Assembly (NCBI GenBank): GCA_028386065.3
Contig: JAKUCV010005600.1
Coordinates: 199,658 to 263,657 of the forward strand
From: Turnera subulata
Lineage: Eukaryota; Streptophyta; Magnoliopsida; Malpighiales; Passifloraceae
Reading direction: 5' to 3'
Length of the DNA: 64,000 bases
Shown piece after piece: positions 21,703-32,477 of the stretch (the first letter of the stretch is position 1; every line of letters begins with the position of its first letter). The translations under genes and the position numbers were made by a program. The notes beneath the pieces were generated by a model that saw only the letters and a list, made by a program, of their open reading frames with translations, was not told the DNA's origin and searched no databases.

Positions 21703-22139
21703 GGATTAATGCTTTTTTTCATCCCTATATTGTCCTTTAATTTTGAAATTCGTCCTTGTGTTGTAATTTGGTTCGATTCCATCCCTCTGTTCACCATATT
21801 TTTCATATTTTGGTCTTTCTAACCGAAATACAGAGAGAATTGATGACGTGGCAACTTTTCTAGTGCCACATCAGTGACGTGGAGCCCATTTTCAGACCAA
21901 ACTACATAATCTAAACTCGCCCCACCTATCCCTTTCATTCAATTAGTTGACAAGTGGCCCCCACTTTGTTGATGTGGCACCGAAAAAGTTGCCATGTCAT
22001 CAAATCTCGTCAGAATCCAGTTAAAGACTAAAATATGAAAAGCATGGTGAACAAAAGGATGAAAGCCAACCAAAATACAACATGGAGATGAATTTTAGAA
22101 ATATGGAACAATACAAGGATGAAACAATGCATTAATCCT
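21703..22139. mobile_element. MULE-like MITE upstream of the MATE gene
   Basis: Ends GGATTAATGC and GCATTAATCC are perfectly inverted and lie inside a long imperfect inverted repeat of perhaps 200 bp per arm. A 9-bp target duplication ATTGACTAG lies at 21694-21702 and 22140-22148. Long inverted arms plus a 9-bp duplication are typical of Mutator-like MITEs. It carries CCACGTCA-like and ACGTGG boxes near 21880, 430 bp before the MATE start codon. Confidence 0.8.
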
Positions 22140-22245
22140 ATTGACTAGACATAAATAAAAGTTGGACATTATCATTTATATTGGCCTTTGTAATACAAGT
22201 ACAAAGATGTTGCACTTGAGTAGTATTTATAACCGTATTTAATCT

Positions 22246-22303
22246 TAACTTCACAGGAGGAGCATTATATACATTAACTTCACAGGAAGAGCATTATATA
22301 CAG
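22246..22303 (+). repeat. 29-bp tandem duplication carrying two possible splice acceptors
   Basis: The block TTAACTTCACAGGARGAGCATTATATACA occurs twice in a row just before the MATE start codon. Each copy has a TTCACAG that could serve as the acceptor of a 5' UTR intron. Confidence 0.55.
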
Positions 22304-22308
22304 ACAAA

Positions 22309-25300
22309 ATGGAAGCAAGTCTTCTAGGAGTAGGATCACTAGAGAGCAAAACTGATCTGAAAGGAAGATTTTGGGATGAATCAAACAAGTTGTGGAGTAT
22401 TGCTTTTCCTGCTATGTTGTCTAGGGTGACACTATTTGGGATGCTTGTTGTAACACAAGCATTTGTGGGTCATGTCGGAGAACTTGACCTTGCAGGCTAT
22501 GCGCTCGTACAAGTCTTTATTGTTCGATTTGCTTTCGGCATGTTGGTATGGATTTTCAATTTTATTCATGATCTCTATGAAAAAACATTTAATTTTATCC
22601 TTGACTCCTATGAAAACACAAATGTTAAGAAAGAAGATATTTCCTATAAACTAAAAGTTATATTTATTTCAAATTTCTTAATTTAGATAATAAAATGTTA
22701 TTCATTATTGATTAAAAAGTTCTACAACCAATTGTTAGTTTGTGTAGAAATAAAAAAGTTCGAAAGTTTAATCGGCTTATTGTTTCTTTATTTGTCCGTT
22801 AAACTACTCATTCTATCATTTTCTTACTACTTTTAATTTCTTAAATTACACAATAAAATAAATCACAAATTACTTTTTCATGAATTTCACTTGATTCATC
22901 CACATTTCAAGTTCATATTATAGCTCTTGGTGTTCACAACTTGTAATACAACTATTTGATTTTATCCTTAATTCACTAAATAAAATTTCCCAAAATGATA
23001 ATAATAACATAAACTAGTATATATAAACATTACAATAGTCGCATACACCACTCGCATGTGCTTATCTTTAATGTGTTTATCTTTGAATTTCTCCTAAAAA
23101 ACTAAAGATAGTGTCAAAATCTTAAACTCCTAAATTCCAGCAATTTGATTACATAATACTTCCCAGTGAATAAGCTAGTCTTCAATTTCAACAAACTTTT
23201 AAATAGGTCAAGAATTTGGTGAACTAGCCTCATGTTTTAATTGACTTCTCCATAACTCAAATAAATCTTTTAGCAAGCCTTTTGTGAATGGTCTACAATT
23301 GGGCTAATGGTATTATTGTCACTGTACTCGCTTCCTTCCTAAAATTTTATAATTGTACTAACTTTTCATAAGTTTTGGCTATTGTATTATCCTATTTTCA
23401 TTAAATATGGTAGTTCGCGGTACGTGTCATCACTTAATTGGTCAAAGTCATCATTTGTGAACTAAATTTGACCAATTAAGTAATGACACATATGTCGAAG
23501 TACTAAATTAAATGAAATTAGGGCAGTACTAGGAGAATTCTATAAAAAAATTAGTACAATGACCACATAAAAAAAAAGATGAGTATAATGACCAAAATTT
23601 TCACTAAACCAAAACTATGATTCTTATTTTGTTGATCTTTATTCTCATGGATTATAAATAAGCAAATACAAATTAAGAAAAAATTTAAGAACATGAAGGT
23701 AGATAAGTCAATAGAAACCTACCATATTTTTTCCTCCATTCTTCAATATAGAGAAAGAGAGTGGAAGTGTAATCTTGTACAACAAAATTAACTTTATTTG
23801 TTTCTTGAACTTTAGAAGTTTTTGCTTCTCACAAAGAATCCCATACAAGAAAGAAGCCACAAGCCTTGTGATACCTTGTGTTCCAAGCTTCTTGCTCCCC
23901 TCTGCTAGAATGAGAAATTTTATAATGGTGATTTCACAAGTTTGATATAGTTGTGAACCTAATATTAATATTAGATTTGATTATATTAAGAATAATTGAA
24001 CTATTTAAGTATGTATAATGAATGTGCTTATTTATTTTCTAAATAATATAGGATAAATTATGAAAATAAATAAATCTTAGGAGGAGAATATAGAACCTTA
24101 AGAGTTTTTTTTTTTTTGTATAACGAAGACTTTATTGAAAACCATCAGGTTATAAAAATGTACAATGGGTCAGTCATCATCACAGCAGATGACCAACCAA
24201 GACCACCATCAAGCAAGCCTATACAAAGACCATTCTAACAGATTGACCAGGCCACCTCTTAAGGCAATCTGAAAACTGGATTACATCAGTAAAACTAAAG
24301 GGAAAGGAAGGGTGTTTTGCTTTAATCCATGAAAGGGATCGCAGTAAGATAATATCAAAGAGTCTTCCCCAATCATCACCATGATTTTCAAATATAAGGT
24401 TATTCCTGCCCAGCCAAATACTCCACACAACTGTGTAAAGTATGACTATCTAGTTTGATCGTGCTAGAGGCCTACCTGTAAGACCAAACCATTGATTAAA
24501 TAGATCCTCAAGAGAGGATGGCATGCACCAACTAGCTCCCCACCACTTACATATCTTGGACCACAAACACCACGACACGGAACAATGCATTAACAAGTGA
24601 TCTCTGGTTTCATGTTCCCTGCCACAAAAAATGCACAATGCCTCCTGCCATTGAATGATGTTTCTTTAGTATAAGGCTCCCTTGTGTGCTAGACCATTCT
24701 GAAAGGCCAACCTCAAAAAGCACTCGATTTTTGGCACAACACAATTCAACCAAACCATGGCTTCATGAACTACTCCCCTTGAGAAGGAGGAAAAAGAGAA
24801 GCAAGACCTGCTTTTGCTGAATAAATTCCATCCTTATGACCACTCTAAACCTAACAGTCTTCCTTATTTACAGCAAGTTTTACACCCACCAAGGACTCCT
24901 GAATTTTGAGAACTAACTCTTCCTCCCAAAAAAATAGCCTCCTTCTCCATGTAGGTTGCCAAAACCAGTTTCCATTTGCATAAATAAAGACTTCACTGAC
25001 CACTGCGTCTTGATCCATCGCAATAGAGAATAGCCGACGATATGCTAAATATAACGCCCCACATCTTAGCCAAGGATCCATCCAGAACTTTCACCTCAAC
25101 CCATTACCAACTGACATACCAATGAAACATCACAAATTAGAGCCACTTGGCAGGAAGCTAGGAGAGGGATAAGAGTATATATCATTAACCACCTGAATCC
25201 ACCCGGATTTAAAGGAGGATGAAGGCTGGAAATTAATATACCGCCATAGCCACTTAAATAATAAGAATCTGTTCTTCACAAGGATCGATTCAATCCCCAG

Positions 25301-28300
25301 GCCTCCACAAGCTTTTGGCTTTGCAATTTTGTCCCAAGGAACCATACATAGTTTCCTTTTGTGACTACCACCACTCCCCAAAAACTGTCGTTGAAGGCTA
25401 ATAATCTTTTTTGCCACCCCCACGGAATAGAGGACATAGATAAGTAATAAATTGGAAGGTTGCTTAAGACAACCTTGATTAAGGCAACTCGTCCTCTAAG
25501 AGATAAAAACTTGCCCTTTCAAGAAACCAACCTGTTCCTTATTCTCTCTAGAACCGGATCCCAAGCCTTTGTATATCTCATATTTCTTCCAATAGGTAGC
25601 CCAAAGTAAGTACTTGAAAATTTCTCTACTTTACTCAATAGTAATCCAGCCAACTCATGAGTTTTGCTTTCTGACATATTGATCCCCATAACACTGCTCT
25701 TGTGAAAATTAATTTGCAAGCCGAAAGAGCTGCAAAGCACCTAAGGTACCTCTTCAAATTTAGAAGAGAATCCACATCATCCAGAACAAAGAAGACCGTA
25801 TCATCTGTGAACTGCATAATCGATACCTGCGACTGACCAATAGAGAGTGCCTTAACATGACCTTTCGAAATAGCTTCCAACACCATTGGCGTGAGCCCTT
25901 CAGCAACCAGATTAAACAAGAAGGGGACTAATGGATATCCTTGCTTCAATCCCTGAAATATGCAGAACTCATTCGAGGGAGACCCATTGATGAGCACATA
26001 TAGTTTCGCATCATTTAAACACATCCGAATCCATGATCTCCACTTCTCCCTAAAACCCATAGTTTCCATTACTTCCATCAAAAATTCACACGGTACCGAG
26101 TCGTTGGCTTTACAGAAGTCAATCTTCCACATCACAGCTTTGGACCCAGATTTTATCAAAAGTTGGGAATATTCTGCTATAGAGAGAGCGCAGTCCATGA
26201 TAAACCTACCATCAATAAAAGCAAATTAGTGACTGCTAATTACATCATTCATAACAGACTTCAAATGACCCGCCAAAAGCTTTACAATGATCTTGTAAAT
26301 TCCATGAACAAGGGAGATGGGGCGATAATCTTCAAAGGCTGCCGAATCAGCCTTCTAGGGAATTAGGGTAATAAAGGCTCTATTAATGCCTTTAGGTAGT
26401 CGACCGGAAGAATAAACATTCTGGACCAAATCGACAATATCATCCTTAATGAGATCCCAGGCTTTTCGGTAGAAGGAAAAGTTGAAACCATCAGGTGTAG
26501 GGGCCTTGTCCCCATTACAAGCCCAAACTGCACTTTTGATTTCCTCAAATTTGAACTATCTTTCCAAGAAGCTAGCATAAAAAAAAAAAAAAAACTATTT
26601 TTCCAAGAACTTAGCCCTTACAGAAGAAAGTTTCTTAAAGGGAATAGAGCCCAATCTCAATCTACAACCTGACATGGGTTTGTCTGCAAAATAGGTCTTG
26701 GAGGCATCTTTTACCTCCTTAGGCTTGTCTAGCACTACCCCATTAACAGATACAGAGTGGATAGAATTCCATCTACCCCTGTTGTTTGCTGTCATACAAA
26801 AGAACCTTGTGTTCTTATCTCCTAATTTCAACCTAGTCAGCTGAGATTTTTGTCTCCAAAGGCTCTCACATTGTCTTAGTTTGAGAGACAAGTCCGATTT
26901 AAGATTCGCCATCTACCCTCGTTCCACTACTGATAGGCATCTACTTTCAGCCAAGACATCCAAAAAATCAAGCCTGCCCTGCAGGTCCTTGATCATAACA
27001 TCTACATTGCCAAACACATTCCGATTTAGAGAAGTAAATAAACCCTAAAATGTAAAGAGGAAGCTAGAAGATATTTTATCAACATAAATAGAAGGTTCAT
27101 AATTATTCAAACATGAAGAGTAGGGATGGCAATTTTTCCTGGTCTACCCGATACCCACTCGAAACCCGCTTTTATGGGTAGGGTATTACCCGACTTTGGC
27201 CGAGTAAAAACAGGATAGGGTATTACCCGGACCCGAGTTGACCGGGTCCAGGTAGGGTCTGGGTCTGGGTAAGGGTCTAGGTTTTACCCTACCGGTTAGA
27301 CCCTATCCATTATAATATTCTAAAATCTATAACCGTAATATAAAAAATCAACTTGAGTTTATTTTTTTTGTTTCTTTAATTCTTTTCTAATCACCTCCTC
27401 TTCTTTTAGGTCTATTGAAATTTCGTTCACCTCCTTTTAGGTCTATTGAAATTTCGTGCTCTACAATCCTAAACTACTATTATGTTGTTATAATTTTTCT
27501 TTGTCTTTAAAGAACAACAATTTATAATTATCCTACAATTGTTTATGATAATAATATGGAAGAAGAAAATAAGCATTCAATATTAATTTATATTTTTAAC
27601 TTATTATAAGATTCTTATTTTTATATTATTTAATAATATTAACTTTTTTTTTAGAAAAATATATGTTGATCTTGGTAGAGAAGAGGATGGAGATTAAGAA
27701 ATAAAAAAATTGTTTGGATTTTAAGTTGAGAAAAGTTACATGTTACTTTAAATTTTTGGACTTCTTGTTATTTTTAAAATTTTTATGCTTGAACTTGGAA
27801 CATATTTCATGAGTGCTAATTTAATAATTGTAGGACTTTTTTTTAATTAGAACTTGATTTTTACTTAGCGGGTATACCCTTACCCAGACCCGTATTACCC
27901 GTTGGACAATAAAATTAAACTTTACCCTACTCGATTCATAATTAGTCCATTCTTACCCTACCCGATTTGATTAAGGGTCCGGGTTTGGGTCTTGCTTACC
28001 CTACCCGACCCTACCCAATTGCCAATGAAGAGTATTCATAATTTCTATACAACTCACCTTTTAGGCTTTATAGACATGCCTAGAGCGACTCTCCTATAGT
28101 TTTTTTTTTTTTTTTCTTTCGAGAACATTCTCTCTTATGTTGTTTAGTAGTTTGAAACATTAAACAAATTGTAAGAACTCTAATAACTTCTCTTCAATGT
28201 GTATCTTATTTTTTTTTTCCTCATTTTATTTTTTTAATTCATGTCATTTATTTTCACTTCCGTAGTTTTATAAAATTTCACAATTAACAGACTCATTATT

Positions 28301-31300
28301 ACAATATCCAGTCTCAACAATATCTTATAACTAAAGATTTCTTTTTACTTCAAACTTAAAAATTCACATTAATAGATCTCACTATTTACATAATCAATAA
28401 TATTTGTGTGACTATTATTGCTAAGATTCTCATAAAACAAAATCACTTTACTACTTAAACCAAAATCATCCAAACATCTCAATTTCAACTTTTTTATAAC
28501 TCTTACCAATGCAATCTTCATTTTCATCCTCCACCTTCAAATCATAGTTGTGGGTTATCTTTGATTTATCCTTCACCTCATAATGATCACGGAATTCTTC
28601 CTCATGTTCGTCGTTCTTGAACTCAGTTTGTTCGAATAAAATCACTAGTTTTGTAGTAATTGCTTTCTAGTCCTCCAAAGTCCATGCGAAATTATTCTAC
28701 AATTCCCGGTCGCATGATACTTGTTTTCATCGTGTTCAAGTCAGCATTTCGAAGAAGTTCCATTAGTCTTTGTGATTGTCTCCAGGTCAAACACCATTTT
28801 TCAGATATTTTCTTGATGGGGTTTAGTCTTGATTTGGTATAATTTCAATGTTTTAGTATAAGAGAATAGTTTTGGAGATAAGTTTTTAACAAAAGGATAT
28901 TACTGGAAAGAAAGAACATGCACTGCTCTTAATTGTTAGTTTTTGAGGAAAAATTTTAAAAGCCTCCGACCAATTGTTGGTTTTGAGAAAATTCAAAAAT
29001 TGTGACTAAATTTTTTCTTTACCTATTTGTTAATTCACTCAATCTTTTTATTGTTGATCAATATGAACATCTCAAAGTGCACACCACGAAGTGAAACACG
29101 AATCATTTTTTAGCATTAAAAAAACACAACCATTACAGAGTACATATGTATAAAACCATGATGTTTTCAGTTGCACCACCAGAACATAAGACACCTGTTC
29201 ATCCTTGGTTTGCTAATTATTAAACTTCACAACGATAATTAGGATAACATATAACTAACTAAAATAATCAAATACACCATTTGCATGATGACATGCTTTT
29301 CCTTTAATATATCATTAGTTACCTTTGAATTTCTCCTAAAAGCCAATAGATGGATGGGGGAACCTAAACCTTTAATTGTTAAATTCCATCAGTTTGATCA
29401 TACAACTAGCAAATACTGGCCTTATACCCTGACAATTCAGTGTTTGTTTTATCTTATATATCATGCACGATGGATTATAGCTGGGTATGACAAGTGCAAC
29501 AGAGACTTTATGCGGGCAAGCATTTGGTGCTAAACAATACCATATGATGGGAATTTACTTGCAACGATCCCTAATAATCAATGTTGGGACAGCAACAATA
29601 ATGCTTCCTGTATTCTTATTCTCCGCAAGAATTTTGAAACTACTTGGTCAGGAAGGAAATATAGCGATTGCTGCTGGATACCTATCATTATGGTTTATTC
29701 CAGTCCTGTTCTTCATGGCACTTCACATTACCATCCAACAATACTTGCAAGCACAGCTCAAGAACATGATCGTTGGGTGGCTTTCAGCTCTCTCATTCAT
29801 GATTCATGTGCTCTTGTCATGGATTTTTGTTACCAAGCTAAACATGGGAATCCCTGGGGCAATGGGTGCTATGATCTTGTCAAACTGGTTTATCCTGATT
29901 GGAGAAGTTGTCTATGTTGTTGGGGGCTGGTGTCCTGAGACATGGAAAGGATTTACTTTAGCTGCATTCTCTGATTTGCTTCCTATCTTGAAACTATCAA
30001 TATCTTCTGGCATCATGGTTTGGTAAGTCCACTATCCTTTTCTTTTATACATGCTTCATTTCAAATTTCAGTGTTCATTCCTCCTAACTGATCCTCTCTG
30101 CTCCATGTATATAGCTTGGAGGTATGGTACAATGCTGTTTTAGTTCTGTTGGCTGGATACATGGACAACGCCAAGACACAAATTTCTGCTTTCTCCATTT
30201 GGTAAACTCAAAATATAAGTTTCCCTCATGAAAAAAAGAAAAAAGGACAAAAGTAACTTCCTTTAAACTTTTGGATTAAATTGCAACCAACAAAAATCAT
30301 CGATTAATAAAAAAAAATTATTAATTTGCAGCCTCAACATCTCAGCCTGGAATTTTACTCTCTGTGTTGGCTTCTTGGTCGCGGTCAGGTATGTATGTCT
30401 CCCCTAAGCCAAAGATTTGTACAAACACTCTTCTTGGTAATTGGCACACATTCTTCTTCCTATATATTCATGACTAAATTTTTTAATCTTATTAATTAAT
30501 TTCTATATGTTTCCTCTGCTTACAGCGTCCGTGTTGCAAATGAATTGGGAGCAGGAAATGTTAGAGCAGCAATTTTTTCTATCAAAGTCACTTTATCTAC
30601 CACGATATCCATTCAAGTCCTCTTTTGGATTCTGTGTTTGATATTTGGACGTAAAATTGCATACTTATTCACAAATGAAGAGGAAGTAGCGGATATCATT
30701 TCAACCCTTTCTATCTTACTTGCCTTCTCAGTTTTACTAAATACTGGTCCATCAATACTCTCAGGCAAGCCAAGCCAGTTATATATACATATTCTGCCAT
30801 ATATGTAAACTCTCTCCGTATCGCATCTATTAATATATAACAACACATTATTTCTCCATTTCCTTTTAAAATTTTATCAGATTCCAAAACTCCATTAAAT
30901 TTTTAAGTAATTGAGAGCATAATAACTTTAAATTTTGCAGGAGTGGCTATTGGAGCAGGTAGTCAAACGGTTGTTGCATATGTTAATATTTGTAGCTATT
31001 ATGTGCTTGGGGTCCCAATTGGGCTTCTTCTAGGATATGTGGCTCATTTACAAGTGAAGGTAAGACAGATCAAGAGATTCTCTTAATAAAATTACCTGGT
31101 ATAGATGGATGCTCTGCTCTGGAGCAATGACCCTCTTTTTTTTTATTTTTCTCTCAATTTTTTCTCATTAAGTTTAGTATCATCCTTCTTCTTATGTTAG
31201 GGTATATGGATTGGCATGCTCATTGGAGTTGTAATGCAAACACTTACACTTGGATACATTACCCTGCGAACAGACTGGAATGAACAGGTGAAGATCGAGC

Positions 31301-31674
31301 GCCTTTCTACTCCTTTATCATATCCATACAAAATATTATTTATGCAACCAATTATATGCCAAACTTTTTTTAATGACACACTAATGCTTTTTTTTTTTTT
31401 CTTCGAACAAAAATAAGATTTGGATGTTATAAATTTGGTCAGAACCATAATTTCTGTGGGATGGAGAGTTCCAACATACATACATTTGCACTTACTAGTA
31501 CTATGCAACTGTGATAAGGGATGGGAAACATGTACTATGATTTGTCTAAAATTTTTCATCATTTCTCCTCTCAAATCAAATCTCATTTACTTTTGTCTTT
31601 TTTAGGTTAACAAGGCATCGCAACGTCTACGCCAATGGCTACTACGACCTAGTTCAGAAGAAGATTACAGTTAA
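22309..31674 (+). CDS. MATE-family (DETOXIFICATION-like) efflux transporter, 8 exons, 478 aa
   Basis: Exons: 22309-22545, 29481-30022, 30115-30201, 30332-30388, 30526-30764, 30941-31059, 31201-31287, 31606-31674. Joined they give an uninterrupted 478-residue frame, a normal length for plant MATE proteins. Hallmarks are KLWSIAFPAML (28-38), VVTQAFVGHVGELDLA (46-61), ETLCGQAFGA (87-96), VRVANELGAG (309-318) and SGVAIGAGSQ (387-396). Twelve membrane helices are expected. The family exports metabolites or toxins by H+ or Na+ antiport at the plasma membrane or tonoplast; the substrate here cannot be told. All introns are GT-AG except intron 5 (30765-30940), whose donor is AG|GCAAGC. The ATG at 22309 is the first in-frame one with a fitting N-terminus. 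Intron 1 (6,935 bp) is bloated by a MITE, a LINE and a hAT element. Confidence 0.93.
23312..23600. mobile_element. Foldback MITE in MATE intron 1
   Basis: The two halves are near-complementary. The core arms TGTCATCACTTAATTGG and CCAATTAAGTAATGACA flank a roughly 20-nt loop near 23450, and the complementarity extends outward to TTTCATTAAAT and beyond to about 23312 and 23600. A transcript through the intron would form a long hairpin. No clear target duplication was found. Confidence 0.6.
24107..27055 (-). pseudogene. 5'-truncated LINE (non-LTR retrotransposon) in MATE intron 1
   Basis: Minus-strand frames give the pre-RT region (NRNVFGNVDVMIKDLQ near 27000; LGDKNTRFFCMTANNRGRWN near 26800). 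The reverse transcriptase follows (GDKAPTPDGFNFSF near 26490; FCKANDSVPCEFL near 26110; GLKQGYPLVPFLFNL near 25920; the catalytic box reads FTDD rather than YADD near 25800). The C-terminal CCHC-like zf-RVT block CIFCGREHETRDHLLMHC is near 24600. A poly(A) tail, read as T12 or so, sits at 24107-24119. The endonuclease is missing, as in 5'-truncated copies. Many stops and frameshifts. It lies antisense to the MATE gene. Confidence 0.9.
27121..28024. mobile_element. Non-autonomous hAT-like element, 904 bp, in MATE intron 1
   Basis: It starts TAGGGATGGCAATT and ends AATTGCCA, and is flanked by an 8-bp (perhaps 10-bp) direct repeat ATGAAGAG at 27113-27120 and 28025-28032. Subterminal parts are dense in TACCCG and GGGTA, like subterminal binding repeats of other transposons. 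The middle is AT-rich and has no ORF. Confidence 0.72.
28025..29480 (+). other. Remaining MATE intron 1 sequence
   Basis: AT-rich and without a recognisable element or coding frame. A T-rich stretch and the acceptor TTATAG lead into exon 2 at 29481. The parts at 22546-23311 and 23601-24106 are likewise plain AT-rich intron. Confidence 0.6.
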
Positions 31675-32477
31675 AGACAGGAATGGGCTTAGATTTATAA
31701 GCAAACTGTAAGATATTTTTTTTTATGTAGAATCGCAAGTTTTTCTGAAAGCATATATATGTACCATATGCTTGCTTTTATAAGTTTATTCTGTGGTAGT
31801 TAGAGTAGAACATCTGTCGTTAACTTCACTCACTATACGTGGTGCATCTTGCAGCTCGAGACCCAAACTTGATTTAGCTTATACTGGACACCAAGAGGAG
31901 TTCTCTGGCTTCGCCATCCAACCGGCACACAGATTAGCTTCTCGATCGATACACTTGAACCAATTAGTTCTCCGCTTTGAGCTTGTAACTCAATTTATAC
32001 TATTCATTATTAATATACATATTGTTTAAGATTCGCTTGGACAGACATAATCAAGGAGAAAAAGAATAAGTAGAGAAGTAAACACCTGTGACGTTAAGAA
32101 GTTCTATAAAACTCCATTGCAAATCATATGTGAATATCATCCCACAAACTTGTTGCAGAAGAATGACAAAAAGGTGAGAAGAAGAAACCACCAACATCAT
32201 ACACCCCAGAAATTTGTTGGAGAAGAGTTACAAGAGATCACTGTACATTTCCATAAAAATTACTGACCGAAATAGCACACGCAAACCGTATGGCTCCATT
32301 AATTAAATTCTTTTACAATCAGTAATAACTAAAAATATATACCAAGATTTCTTTTCTTTTATTTTCTTTTTATTAGAATACTAATTTAATTTAATCAATT
32401 GGGAACTACTTTAATCAACATTTCCCATGAGAAAGAAAAGAGAAAAGATATTCACTATTTCACATTCTTTCACAACT
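31675..32477. other. Convergent 3' region between MATE and ELMO genes
   Basis: Only about 800 bp separate the two stop codons, so both 3' UTRs must lie here and may overlap. No ORF or RNA gene was recognised. Confidence 0.6.

Noticed and set aside
22309..22686. MATE exon 1 read as a 125-residue gene
   Set aside because: The frame past 22545 runs into the intron. The family sequence FGML-LGMTSATETLCG requires splicing to 29481.
24107..27055. A host reverse transcriptase-like gene
   Set aside because: Poly(A) tail, 5' truncation, frame breaks and antisense placement in an intron mark it as a dead LINE.
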